From RUG11462 sp036308645 (lineage in GTDB: Bacteria; Bacillota; Clostridia; Oscillospirales; Acutalibacteraceae), in NCBI GenBank assembly GCA_036308645.1, contig JAXJVH010000008.1, positions 1 through 43,130 of the forward strand: a DNA stretch of 43,130 nt. Reading direction: 5' to 3'. Positions 1 through 8,233 of this stretch are shown here, piece by piece (positions within the stretch are counted from its first letter, which is position 1; each line of letters begins with the position of its first letter). Below the pieces are notes generated by a model. It did not search any database. It was given only the letters and a program-made list of their open reading frames with translations, and was not told the DNA's origin. Both the position numbers and the translations under genes were made by a program.

Positions 1-147
1 AATGCCCTCTATATTCTCTGTATAAATATTGCCGGCAATATTAGGGCGCTTATCAATCACTAAAACCGATTTTCCCATTGCTTTAGCCTGCTGTGCAAAA
101 ACAGCGCCAAACAGACCTGCGCCTACTATCAAATAATCATATTTCAT
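1..147 (-). CDS. glf: UDP-galactopyranose mutase, N-terminal part (cut by window edge)
   Basis: Only the first 49 codons lie in the window. They begin MKYDYLIVGAGLFGAVFAQQ, the FAD-binding GxGxxG nucleotide fold, and continue with the VIDKRPNIAGNIYTE segment typical of Glf. The family converts UDP-galactopyranose to UDP-galactofuranose in the cytoplasm, a precursor for galactofuranose-containing surface polymers. The ATG overlaps the LicD stop codon (ATGA), so the two are translationally coupled. A GlfT-like glycosyltransferase about 4.5 kb upstream in the same transcription direction fits a galactofuranose pathway. The C-terminal half is not visible, so its integrity cannot be judged. Confidence 0.88.
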   Translation of the reverse strand, partial: MKYDYLIVGAGLFGAVFAQQAKAMGKSVLVIDKRPNIAGNIYTENIEGI

Positions 148-1085
148 TTTTTATTTTCTCTTTCTTTCAGATAAAACTTATAAGATTTTTCTGTATCAAA
201 CAGTACACTTCCATGATTATTAGAACCAACTATATAATCCTCATATTTTCCATATTGCATTCTCAAAGTACGATCAAAACCATTTGGTATCGGAATATTC
301 AAAAATTCAAACGGAACAAATACTTCTTTTTTATAGTCTTCGCGATATCCATAATATCTTTTATCTGAATATGTAACTGAAATTGTAGAAACAAATGTTG
401 TTATTTCGTTATTATATTTACTGCAGATATACTCATACTTTTTATATAACCTTTGTTCAATATTAAAAACGCTATTACATACATCTAAAACCGGATGTAA
501 AACATTTTTAATAATTCTTTTTATTCCACTTGAACAATCTTTATCATATCTTGTTGTAAGGTCGCTAAATCTGTATATGGTTTTCATCAAATTTTTCGCT
601 TGCTTTTCTTGAATATAAAATTTTTCTTCATCTTCTACTATCGAATCCATTGGGAAAATATCTATAAACACTCCTTGATTAAACTTAGCATTATTTTTTT
701 CAGTGCTTAAAATAGCTGTCGTATTACTGTTACGCAGTTGAGCATGTCTTCGTAAACTTCCAGGATCCGAAAACTCTGTTTGGAAAAAATACGGTTCTTC
801 AAATTCATATTTGGCTACTTCGCATAACTTATCATATTGATCTCTAAAAATCAACATATCTATATCATCGTCCCATGGTATAAAACCCTTGTGACGAACG
901 GCACCTAATACAGTACCACCTCCGGCAAAAATCTGTATATTATGCTTTTTACATACAGACAATAGTTTGTCTAATAAATCAAGTTCAACAGCCCAAACCT
1001 TCTTCATTTTTTTATCAATTTTATATCCACACCTAACCTCTTCATTATAAAAATCATTTGGTATATTTAAATTCAAATCAACCAT
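144..1085 (-). CDS. LicD family phosphotransferase
   Basis: This 313-aa protein has the LicD nucleotidyltransferase-fold signature near residues 54-77: AGGGTVLGAVRHKGF followed by IPWDDDID. LicD proteins transfer phosphocholine or a related phospho-alditol from a CDP-linked donor onto a surface glycan. No licA/licC choline activation genes are in the window, so the transferred group is unknown. The start has a clear AGGAG site that overlaps the end of the flippase gene, 15 bp upstream. The stop overlaps the glf start. Family assignment is firm; the substrate is inferred only as a cell-surface polysaccharide. Confidence 0.9.
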   Translation of the reverse strand: MVDLNLNIPNDFYNEEVRCGYKIDKKMKKVWAVELDLLDKLLSVCKKHNIQIFAGGGTVLGAVRHKGFIPWDDDIDMLIFRDQYDKLCEVAKYEFEEPYFFQTEFSDPGSLRRHAQLRNSNTTAILSTEKNNAKFNQGVFIDIFPMDSIVEDEEKFYIQEKQAKNLMKTIYRFSDLTTRYDKDCSSGIKRIIKNVLHPVLDVCNSVFNIEQRLYKKYEYICSKYNNEITTFVSTISVTYSDKRYYGYREDYKKEVFVPFEFLNIPIPNGFDRTLRMQYGKYEDYIVGSNNHGSVLFDTEKSYKFYLKERENKK

Positions 1086-1100
1086 ATCTTACTGTTTCTC

Positions 1101-2567
1101 CTATTTAAACTTAATTTTTCGTTTACTAAAATTCATAATTATTTGAGATATCCACACATCTTTCATTGCTAACAGTCCAATAACATAAACAAATACGCCA
1201 CATACTACCTGTAAACCTATTAAGATAATTTTATTACTTACTTGTATTTTACCAATAAGCAACACAACTGTAAGCATAAGAATTCCTGAAATAATTTTTT
1301 TCCATCCTATATCACATAAACCTTTTAATGTTATAAATCCACTACAATTTTTAAAATATAAAGCAGTAATAAATGATTCGGCTAATACAGAGGCAATAGC
1401 TGCACCTCGTGATCCGAATATTGGAATAAGTGCTAAATTAAGCACTAAATTGCAAATAGAACCGGCAATTAAATACTTTGCACTTTGTGCTCTCTTTCCT
1501 GAAGGGGTATAATAATGAGATCCCAAACAATTACTAATGCCAATAATTAGAATCATTGGACTAAAAACATATAATAATCCTATAACTCTATCATAACCCG
1601 GACCAAAAAATACCGGAACGAAATTATGTGCTATACCTAAAATTCCAAATGCAATTCCAACTCCCGTAAACATAATATATTCAATTGACTGTCTAATATG
1701 TTTACGAACCTCTTCTGTTTTATTTTCCGAGAATAAATAAGATATTCTGGCTCCCATAACACTATTTAGTGCTGTAAAGGTAAGCGATTTTGCAATATTA
1801 ATAATTTTTGTCGCTTGTTCATAATAACCGTTTTCATTTAAATCATTAGTAATTAAACCAATTAATGATTTATCCAATACGGTATAAATAGAAGTGGCAA
1901 TCGTCGGTAAAAAATAAACTAAGGTTTCTTTAAAATGTGAAAAAATATTAAGAGATTTAATTCTTACTTTGCAAATAAATTTCGGAATTGCAAGCCACAT
2001 GGATAAATTCCCCAAAAAAGTGGATAAAGTCATTATAACAATGTATTTAAGTAAATCATCTTTATTTTTAACAAATACAAATATACATATAATTCCAAGA
2101 ATTTTAAAAACCATATTTTTTGAAACAATATACTTAAATTGCTCCAATCCTGTAAAAAACCATGAAATATCCATCATGACTGCTATTATGTTTAAGGAAA
2201 GTATTAAGTAAATAATTTTATAATTAGAAGAAAAAATAACAAATATAAACCATAAGATGATTATAAAAGCAGATGTTGATACAGACATCAACTCAATTTC
2301 CCAAAACAGCTTGCTGCGTTTCTCAACACTGTCACGATTTCGGGCAATTTCACGTGCTCCATAACTTGCGGTTCCCAATGCGGCACACAATAAAAAGTAA
2401 GTCTGTATTGATTGCGTATAACTGTATGTACCTACTCCATCTGCACCTAATACTCTTGAAATATACGGAGCCGTAATAAAGGGAGTAACAACCGTCAATA
2501 TTTGGTATATCGTATTCAGTATTATATTATTTTTAAGACTTGGATTTATTTTTTTACTTTTTACCAA
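1101..2567 (-). CDS. Wzx-like oligosaccharide flippase
   Basis: This 488-aa protein is hydrophobic throughout, with roughly 12-14 membrane segments. Its N-terminal pattern (PFITAPYISRVLGADGVGTY) is typical of the polysaccharide transporter branch of the MOP superfamily (Wzx/RfbX). It should move undecaprenyl-linked repeat units across the membrane for the Wzy-like polymerase of this locus. The only plausible start is a TTG: a TAA closes the frame six codons upstream, and a GGGAG lies 9 nt before it. A mini-ORF with a far better ribosome site (2554-2598) runs across this start in another frame and may couple translation. Confidence 0.9.
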   Translation of the reverse strand: MVKSKKINPSLKNNIILNTIYQILTVVTPFITAPYISRVLGADGVGTYSYTQSIQTYFLLCAALGTASYGAREIARNRDSVEKRSKLFWEIELMSVSTSAFIIILWFIFVIFSSNYKIIYLILSLNIIAVMMDISWFFTGLEQFKYIVSKNMVFKILGIICIFVFVKNKDDLLKYIVIMTLSTFLGNLSMWLAIPKFICKVRIKSLNIFSHFKETLVYFLPTIATSIYTVLDKSLIGLITNDLNENGYYEQATKIINIAKSLTFTALNSVMGARISYLFSENKTEEVRKHIRQSIEYIMFTGVGIAFGILGIAHNFVPVFFGPGYDRVIGLLYVFSPMILIIGISNCLGSHYYTPSGKRAQSAKYLIAGSICNLVLNLALIPIFGSRGAAIASVLAESFITALYFKNCSGFITLKGLCDIGWKKIISGILMLTVVLLIGKIQVSNKIILIGLQVVCGVFVYVIGLLAMKDVWISQIIMNFSKRKIKFK

Positions 2568-2598
2568 TAAAATCGTCTCCCATTATCAAATCATACAC
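2554..2598 (-). other. Possible translated leader mini-ORF before the flippase
   Basis: An AGGAGG at 2609-2614 sits 10 nt before a GTG that opens a 14-codon frame (M-Y-D-L-I-M-G-D-D-F-I-G-K-K). It ends 11 bp inside the flippase gene. The flippase TTG itself is 41 nt from that AGGAGG. The frame may deliver ribosomes to the weak TTG start. It is too short to support by coding statistics. Confidence 0.3.
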
Positions 2599-2616
2599 AA
2601 TCAAACTTCCTCCTGT

Positions 2617-2637
2617 AAAACATCAATTAGATGTTTT
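2617..2637 (-). other. Hairpin at the end of the acyltransferase gene
   Basis: AAAACATC and GATGTTTT form a perfect 8-bp stem around a 5-nt loop, across the stop codon of the acyltransferase gene. There is no T tract beyond the stem, so it could be a weak terminator or an RNA-processing/stability hairpin between two operon genes. Confidence 0.35.
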
Positions 2638-3642
2638 CCTTCCGCATACATCTTTTATATACGAAAAAACAAAAGCAATAAAAACTGTAACAAATAATAC
2701 AATCACCGGTCTTACCATACTTTGAGTAAAACCATTCCAACCAAATGTATTGGGAATGAATTTATCCATAATGACCATAACCATATAATGTATTACATAA
2801 ACAATTATTGAAAGTTTATTGCCAATATAAGATAAAAATCTGATAATACTCCCGCCGTTTGGCTTATCAATGGCAAACATTAACAGTCCTGTTGATAACA
2901 AAATGCTTCCAATATACAACTCTGCATTCCAATTCAAGCATTCTACTATACTTAATACAAGTCCTGCAATGATACAGAATATCCATATATATATATATAT
3001 ATATTTAGGCTCTTTGTTCTTCTCTTTAATTCTTCTAAGTAAATTTCCAAGCATAAACAAAGGATAGCCAAATACCCAGAAATTCGTTACATACATTGTA
3101 TTATATTCATCTGCTAATTGAATAACACCATGTTCAATAAGCAGGTTTATAATCAATGTAATCGGAATAAATGCGTATGCTATACGATATGAATTAGTTT
3201 TTACAATTACTCCGTAAATAGCATAACAATAAATCAAGGCAAACATAAACCATAATACTCCGCCACCGCCTAAAAATCCGGACGGATTATTAAAAACAAT
3301 AAGCGTGTAGAAATTATTAGGTGCAAAAAACTGCTTAAAAAACTCAACTATAGGAATTTTATTCCCGACAAAACAACTCATAACAAATACATATAAAAAC
3401 CAAAGCAATGAAGAAAATGCTAATAGAATTGCTATATGTTTAAGCTTCTTTCCTATTACTTTCCAAATTAAATTTTTATCATTGCATATAGTAAAATAAC
3501 CGGAGATAAGAAAAAAGAGAGGCACGGCAAATCTGGCAATTCCTTTTATTACCGTTCCGAAAACACCCGGAAAGCAACAATGGATAAAAACCACAAAAAT
3601 ACAGGCAAGACCTTTATATGCGTCAAGACGAATATTTCTCAT
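2623..3642 (-). CDS. Membrane acyltransferase (acyltransferase 3 family), distal copy
   Basis: This polytopic protein is about 339 aa. It starts MRNIRLDAYKGLACIFVVFI and continues with a conserved His (residue 21) and RFAVPLFFLISGYF, the hallmarks of the acyltransferase 3/OafA family that acylates polysaccharides at the membrane. I place the start at 3642: it has AAGGAG six bases upstream and forms an ATGA overlap with the preceding gene. An ATG 21 bp further upstream lacks such a site. The gene is a divergent paralogue of its upstream neighbour. It contains a run of ten AT dinucleotides (2985-3004), coding Tyr-Ile repeats, which could make it prone to frameshift switching. Confidence 0.87.
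   Translation of the reverse strand: MRNIRLDAYKGLACIFVVFIHCCFPGVFGTVIKGIARFAVPLFFLISGYFTICNDKNLIWKVIGKKLKHIAILLAFSSLLWFLYVFVMSCFVGNKIPIVEFFKQFFAPNNFYTLIVFNNPSGFLGGGGVLWFMFALIYCYAIYGVIVKTNSYRIAYAFIPITLIINLLIEHGVIQLADEYNTMYVTNFWVFGYPLFMLGNLLRRIKEKNKEPKYIYIYIWIFCIIAGLVLSIVECLNWNAELYIGSILLSTGLLMFAIDKPNGGSIIRFLSYIGNKLSIIVYVIHYMVMVIMDKFIPNTFGWNGFTQSMVRPVIVLFVTVFIAFVFSYIKDVCGRKTSN
2985..3004. repeat. (AT)10 dinucleotide tract inside an acyltransferase gene
   Basis: Ten uninterrupted AT units lie within the coding region at about 60% of its length, encoding alternating Tyr and Ile in or next to a membrane helix. Gain or loss of one unit shifts the frame. Such tracts are known phase-variation switches in surface-polysaccharide genes of other bacteria; here switching is an inference. 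Confidence 0.9.
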
Positions 3643-4688
3643 TTTAATCTCCTTTTCAAGCAATGCTCCTTAAATATTTCAAATAAATATGCAGTTAATA
3701 TTGAAATAAAAATTACAGCAATAGGTTTTAAGCCTAAATATAACATCTTTACGAACCAATTTTGTTGATAAAAAAGATTATCAAAAATTGATATCAAATA
3801 AACAAAAATAGGGTGAATTATGTATACTATTAAAGAAAGTTTTTCTCCAATGTAACAAAAGGACTTTAATGATTTATTACATAACGAAAATGGATTTTTT
3901 ACTGAATATGCAAACATTGAAAATAACATTAAGACTGTTCCTAAAAACAAATCACAGGCACCGCCAAAAATCATATATTCTAAACAAGTCATACCACATC
4001 CAATAATCATCAATATTATTAAATTGGCTTTACTTAATTTATCAAGATGCGACTTGAACCTTGGTTCGGCAAACATTTGTCCTAATATGAAAAAAGGGAA
4101 GCCTACCAGCCAAAAGTTTTGATAATGACACTCTTCTAAAGGTAATAATCCATTACAACTTGCTATTCCAATAATATAACGAACTGTTAAAATGAATAAA
4201 GCGAGAATATATTTTAGTTTTTTGTTTTTAATACAATAATTGACAATATAGCCTGCCGGATAACAGTAAATCAATGCAACTAAAAACCACAAATGTCCGG
4301 CATTCCTAAATATCTGTGTAGGAATTTTATTAAAAAGTAAAAAGTCCAAGGCTCCGTTGTTTTCAAATACAATATTATTAAATATAGAAGGTCCATCATT
4401 CACGAAGCCCCATATTAGGTATATAAATAAAGATACCGTTATTAAAAACAAAATGTGTTTAATTTTTTTTATAAGCAGACGCAATCCATCTGATCCTTTT
4501 TTAAAATGACAAAAATAACCGGAAATCATAAAGAAAAGTGGAACCGCAAACCTGCAAAATGCATTAATATAATTTCCGATAATAGTCGGAAAAGGGCAAT
4601 GTAATATAACCACTGCAATGCAGGCAAAACCTTTAAGTGTATCCAAAGAAGTCATTCGCAAACTTTTGTTTTCAAAATACCTATTCAT
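3639..4688 (-). CDS. Membrane acyltransferase (acyltransferase 3 family), proximal copy
   Basis: This polytopic protein is about 349 aa. Near its N terminus are SLDTLKGFACIAVVILHCPF and FCRFAVPLFFMISGYF, the same two motifs as the downstream copy, including the family His. It probably adds an acyl group (for example acetyl) to a glycan or lipid-linked intermediate. Two in-frame ATGs exist at 4697 and 4688. I prefer 4688 because an AAGGA lies 8 nt before it, while 4697 lies only 2 nt after the previous stop and has no site. The stop overlaps the next start as ATGA. Two unequal copies in tandem suggest two acylation positions or acceptors. Confidence 0.86.
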   Translation of the reverse strand: MNRYFENKSLRMTSLDTLKGFACIAVVILHCPFPTIIGNYINAFCRFAVPLFFMISGYFCHFKKGSDGLRLLIKKIKHILFLITVSLFIYLIWGFVNDGPSIFNNIVFENNGALDFLLFNKIPTQIFRNAGHLWFLVALIYCYPAGYIVNYCIKNKKLKYILALFILTVRYIIGIASCNGLLPLEECHYQNFWLVGFPFFILGQMFAEPRFKSHLDKLSKANLIILMIIGCGMTCLEYMIFGGACDLFLGTVLMLFSMFAYSVKNPFSLCNKSLKSFCYIGEKLSLIVYIIHPIFVYLISIFDNLFYQQNWFVKMLYLGLKPIAVIFISILTAYLFEIFKEHCLKRRLK

Positions 4689-4699
4689 TAATATCATCC

Positions 4700-5584
4700 T
4701 TATTTCGGTAAAAACTCTTCATTTATACCGAGCCTATGTTTTGCATTATCTTTAAGTACTGCGCTGTATATTTCGGCAAGTCTAAAATCTTTATTCTTTT
4801 TAGCCTTAAACAAGCGAACTTTCATTTTCAGAATTTCTTTATAATACTGACATTTAGAGTACCTGCGGAATAAATCCAATTCATTACGAAAACCGTAATA
4901 ATTCTTCCAATCGTGAATATCGCTGGCCCCCGGTTTGCGTTTATGATCCAAAACAGCCGTATTAACATTAAGTATTTTAGATATACTGTTAATTCTCAAA
5001 GAATATTCGGTATCATCATGCCAAATAAAATATTCTTTTTTAGGAAGTCCTATTTTTTTCAATAAACTTGTATGAATAAGCAAGCCGCAAAAACTTGCTA
5101 CACCGCACTCAAAAGTTTCTTTATCATATTGCTCTAAAGGTACGGGAACGCCTAAAATATCATTTTTAACAACTTCTTTTCGATGCAGAATATTCGGCTT
5201 ACCTTCTTCAAGCACAACGCCAGAATATGCCAAATACTTATCATTATATTTTTCAATTTGATTGGCAATTTCTTCGATAAAATTCTTGCGAATGATAGCG
5301 TCATCATCAATAATCAATACCCAATCGGTAGGCATATCGCAGAATTGTTCCAATGCTAAATAAAATCCGCCTGCTCCGCCTAAATTTTGAGTTGAATGAA
5401 CAATCTGATAACGTTCATCTTCAATCTGATCCAAAAACTGTTTTGTCCCATCGTTGCTGTTGTTATTTACAATTACAACCTTTTGGAAAGGTTGTGTTTG
5501 CATATTTATTGCTTCAACACATTCCTTTAACAAATTAAGACGGTTACATGTAACTACCGCAACACCGAAAGACTCCTGACTCAT
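4700..5584 (-). CDS. Family 2 glycosyltransferase, galactofuranosyltransferase-like
   Basis: This 294-aa GT-A fold enzyme has VAVVTCNRLNLLKECVEAI at residues 8-26, the NLGGAGGF motif near 67-74, the IIDDDA metal-binding motif at 91-96 and WHDDTEYSLR in the acceptor half. The NLGGAGG plus DDD arrangement resembles GlfT-type galactofuranosyltransferases and some rhamnosyltransferases. glf in the same locus favours galactofuranose. The start has AAGGAG 8 nt upstream. A 218-bp gap separates it from the permease gene, so it may be the first gene of the distal sub-operon that ends in glf. Sugar specificity is inferred. Confidence 0.85.
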   Translation of the reverse strand: MSQESFGVAVVTCNRLNLLKECVEAINMQTQPFQKVVIVNNNSNDGTKQFLDQIEDERYQIVHSTQNLGGAGGFYLALEQFCDMPTDWVLIIDDDAIIRKNFIEEIANQIEKYNDKYLAYSGVVLEEGKPNILHRKEVVKNDILGVPVPLEQYDKETFECGVASFCGLLIHTSLLKKIGLPKKEYFIWHDDTEYSLRINSISKILNVNTAVLDHKRKPGASDIHDWKNYYGFRNELDLFRRYSKCQYYKEILKMKVRLFKAKKNKDFRLAEIYSAVLKDNAKHRLGINEEFLPK

Positions 5585-5802
5585 AAAACTTTCTCCTTAC
5601 TAAACAAACTCTCCGTTACAGCCTTACGCTTTTTCTCTGTATTATCTTATTTTGTATTAGTGAATAATACTCTGTATACCTTAATCTTCTTTGAAAAGAA
5701 TATATTATTGTTTCGTCAACATTAAATTTTAATAAACCAACTAAAAATCTTTATGATTATACTTTTATTTTTCAAAATTCAGCCGATTCTTTAAATGGTT
5801 AA

Positions 5803-7221
5803 TTAAATTTCAATATTCGGTATATTTCCAAATTTATTTTTGTATTTTAATTTGCAACTAATAGCAAAAACAATTCCAAGTAAAGTCCAACCGCCTATAA
5901 TAATAAATTCTTCTGTTGAAAGGGCTGTTGCAAAATTTGGAATGAGATACATAACCACTAACAATCCTGACAAGACAGACGCTATTATTCCTACAAATTT
6001 ATAATGCTTGATTTTATAAGGTCGCTCAAGTTCAGGCTCTTTTTTTCGTAACACCAAAAACGACATTGATACTATACAGTAAGCAACACAACAAGCAAAA
6101 CTTGCAGAATTTGAAATCCAAACAAGCATTTGTCTGCCAAAAAAGACCGAAACAATAGACAATATACCCACAAGTATAATTGCATTTTTAGGTGTTTTTC
6201 TTGTTGGATGAAGTTTTGAAAAGATCGAAGGAAGCATATTGGCTTCACCCATAGCATAAATGACACGGCTGCCACCAATTAGGAATGAGTTCCAACTTGT
6301 GACAATACCACACATACCTCCAATAATAAGAACTTTTGACATAATATTGCTGTTAAACGCTTTTGCCATTGCATCAGCAGTTACAAGACCTGCGCCTTTT
6401 GAAGCATTTGTTAATTCCGTTGAATTAAGCGCAAAGCCAACGGCAAATACAACTAAAGCATAGAAAGTAACTGCTAAAACTATTGATAAAAGCAACAATT
6501 TTCCTACTTTTTTAAGTGGAATATTTATTTCTTCTGCAACCTGCGGAATTACATCAAATCCAAGCAAAAAGAAAGGAGTTACAACTGCAATTGCAAGAAT
6601 ATTTTTAAATGAATCAAATCCACCGAAACCTGTAAATGCCTGCCCGTCAAGATTACTGATCTTACCTGTAAAAAGTGATGCTACAACAAGTAAAATTCCA
6701 ACAGCAGCAATTACAAATGTTAAAATCTTTTGAACAAATGCAGCGGTTTTTATACCACGCATATTTATGTAAGTAATAATTATAGCGAGAATAATAGCTG
6801 TTATAAGCCAAGTAGCATAAATATCAAATCCGGCTACTGTGTATAAATATCCTTGTAAAAACGGTGGATAAATATACTGAATAATTGTAGGTAAAGCACA
6901 AGCCTCAAAACAAACTACGCCTATATAACTCAAAACCAACGCCCACGAGCAAATGAACGAACCTACCGAGCCAAACGCCCTAAAACTGAAAACATGTTCA
7001 CCACCGCATTGCGGTAATGCAGTTGTAAGTTCCGCATAAGTAAGTCCTACAAAAAATATTATAAGACCGCCGATTAAAAACGAAAGGATCGTACCTATAA
7101 CACCAGCTGTTTGAATCCATTCACCTGATGATACTACCCAGCCCCATCCGATCATTGCACCAAAAGCTGTTACTATAACATCACTTTGACCAAGTACTTT
7201 TGAAAATCTTGATTTTGCCAT
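5803..7221 (-). CDS. APC-superfamily amino acid permease
   Basis: This 472-aa protein has about 12 predicted membrane helices. The glycine-rich helix-1 motif typical of APC transporters, GAMIGWGWVVSSG, is at residues 21-33. The family imports or exchanges amino acids or related amines at the cytoplasmic membrane; the substrate is not readable here. The start has AAGGAG 8 nt upstream. It sits inside the polysaccharide locus in the same orientation, with gaps of 94 bp before and 218 bp after. It may be an insertion into the cluster, or it may supply a precursor for a polymer containing amino acids. No catalytic link to the neighbours is evident. Confidence 0.88.
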   Translation of the reverse strand: MAKSRFSKVLGQSDVIVTAFGAMIGWGWVVSSGEWIQTAGVIGTILSFLIGGLIIFFVGLTYAELTTALPQCGGEHVFSFRAFGSVGSFICSWALVLSYIGVVCFEACALPTIIQYIYPPFLQGYLYTVAGFDIYATWLITAIILAIIITYINMRGIKTAAFVQKILTFVIAAVGILLVVASLFTGKISNLDGQAFTGFGGFDSFKNILAIAVVTPFFLLGFDVIPQVAEEINIPLKKVGKLLLLSIVLAVTFYALVVFAVGFALNSTELTNASKGAGLVTADAMAKAFNSNIMSKVLIIGGMCGIVTSWNSFLIGGSRVIYAMGEANMLPSIFSKLHPTRKTPKNAIILVGILSIVSVFFGRQMLVWISNSASFACCVAYCIVSMSFLVLRKKEPELERPYKIKHYKFVGIIASVLSGLLVVMYLIPNFATALSTEEFIIIGGWTLLGIVFAISCKLKYKNKFGNIPNIEI

Positions 7222-7315
7222 TTTTGTTTCTCCTTGATTGTTATAAAAGCATCACTTAACAAGCGATAATTTTATAATTCTAAACGATTTTCGTAGGATT
7301 ATTTCGCCTAATCAG

Positions 7316-8227
7316 TTATTTTTCATTAGGCAACTCAATCCAACTACCGAATGTATAATCCCACTCTTCAGGTTCAAAAGGTTCAAATCCTGAATTATGA
7401 AAGAATGTCATTTCACCAAAATAAATTTTGTCATATACTAAATATGTATCAAATCTTACATGAGGAATATCTTTGGCAAATGTTTCTGCAATTTCAATTA
7501 ACCTATCAAGTTCTTTTGGTTTGGTTAACTCAGTAGTTGAATGGGGAAATAATACTTTTAAATCAAGTCTGTTAAAATCTATATCTAAAAAATCATTAGT
7601 TCTTTGCATATCTCCCATACCGTGTGCATCACCTTTACAGACTAATATGCACTTTACTTTACCATTAAAGCAGAAAAACTTATATTCAGCACAATTTTCG
7701 CCATCTAACTTTACAAATTCTTCTGCAATAATCCTCGGCTTAACATTTTTATAAGGCCATTCACGACCATGATAATAATAATTCTTTTTTAAACATTTAT
7801 TAATTTTATTTTTTGCAGCTTTTATATCTAATTTTGATTTGTCTTTACAAACAACTAATCCTCCGCTGTCATGAGTACACTTTAAAACAAATTGATTCGG
7901 AAGCTTTTCAAAATCAATATCATCGAAATTATCCCATACTCCTAATGTGGGAATAATATATTGTTCACCGATTCTCTCCGCCACATAATTTTTAACCTCA
8001 TATTTATCAACCATTGTTGTATAAATATCTTTTCTTTCGTTCAATTTTAACCATTGAAGTTTTTCATTAAATGTTTTGGGGTTGTCTAAATTAAGTTTTT
8101 TACCGAGATAGGTCCAATACATAAGTTTTAAATACGGCTTATCGGGAAGCCAATTAAACCACTTATGATAGGCTAAAAAATCTATTATTTTTTTTGGATT
8201 TTGAATAACTTTTAATAACTTACCCAT
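7316..8227 (-). CDS. TupA-like ATP-grasp protein
   Basis: This 303-aa protein matches the TupA-like ATP-grasp pattern: an N-terminal NPKTFNEKLQWLKL segment, MVDKYEVKNYV, the ATP-binding strand FVLKCTHDSGG, PRIIAEEF, and a C-terminal Asp-Tyr-Thr-Phe-Gly-Ser-Trp stretch. TupA takes part in making teichuronopeptide, a cell-wall polymer carrying amino acids. In gut bacteria such genes are common in capsule clusters, where they may amidate sugar acids with amino acids. With an amino acid permease next door and a UDP-glucuronate epimerase in the same locus, amino-acid decoration of uronic acids is a reasonable guess, not a demonstrated role. Confidence 0.82.
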   Translation of the reverse strand: MGKLLKVIQNPKKIIDFLAYHKWFNWLPDKPYLKLMYWTYLGKKLNLDNPKTFNEKLQWLKLNERKDIYTTMVDKYEVKNYVAERIGEQYIIPTLGVWDNFDDIDFEKLPNQFVLKCTHDSGGLVVCKDKSKLDIKAAKNKINKCLKKNYYYHGREWPYKNVKPRIIAEEFVKLDGENCAEYKFFCFNGKVKCILVCKGDAHGMGDMQRTNDFLDIDFNRLDLKVLFPHSTTELTKPKELDRLIEIAETFAKDIPHVRFDTYLVYDKIYFGEMTFFHNSGFEPFEPEEWDYTFGSWIELPNEK

Positions 8228-8233
8228 ACTTTT

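Noticed and set aside
5585..5802. Promoter for the distal polysaccharide sub-operon
   Set aside because: Several TATA-like sequences exist, but none has a convincing -35 box at proper spacing, so none is listed; the gap otherwise shows no gene or repeat.
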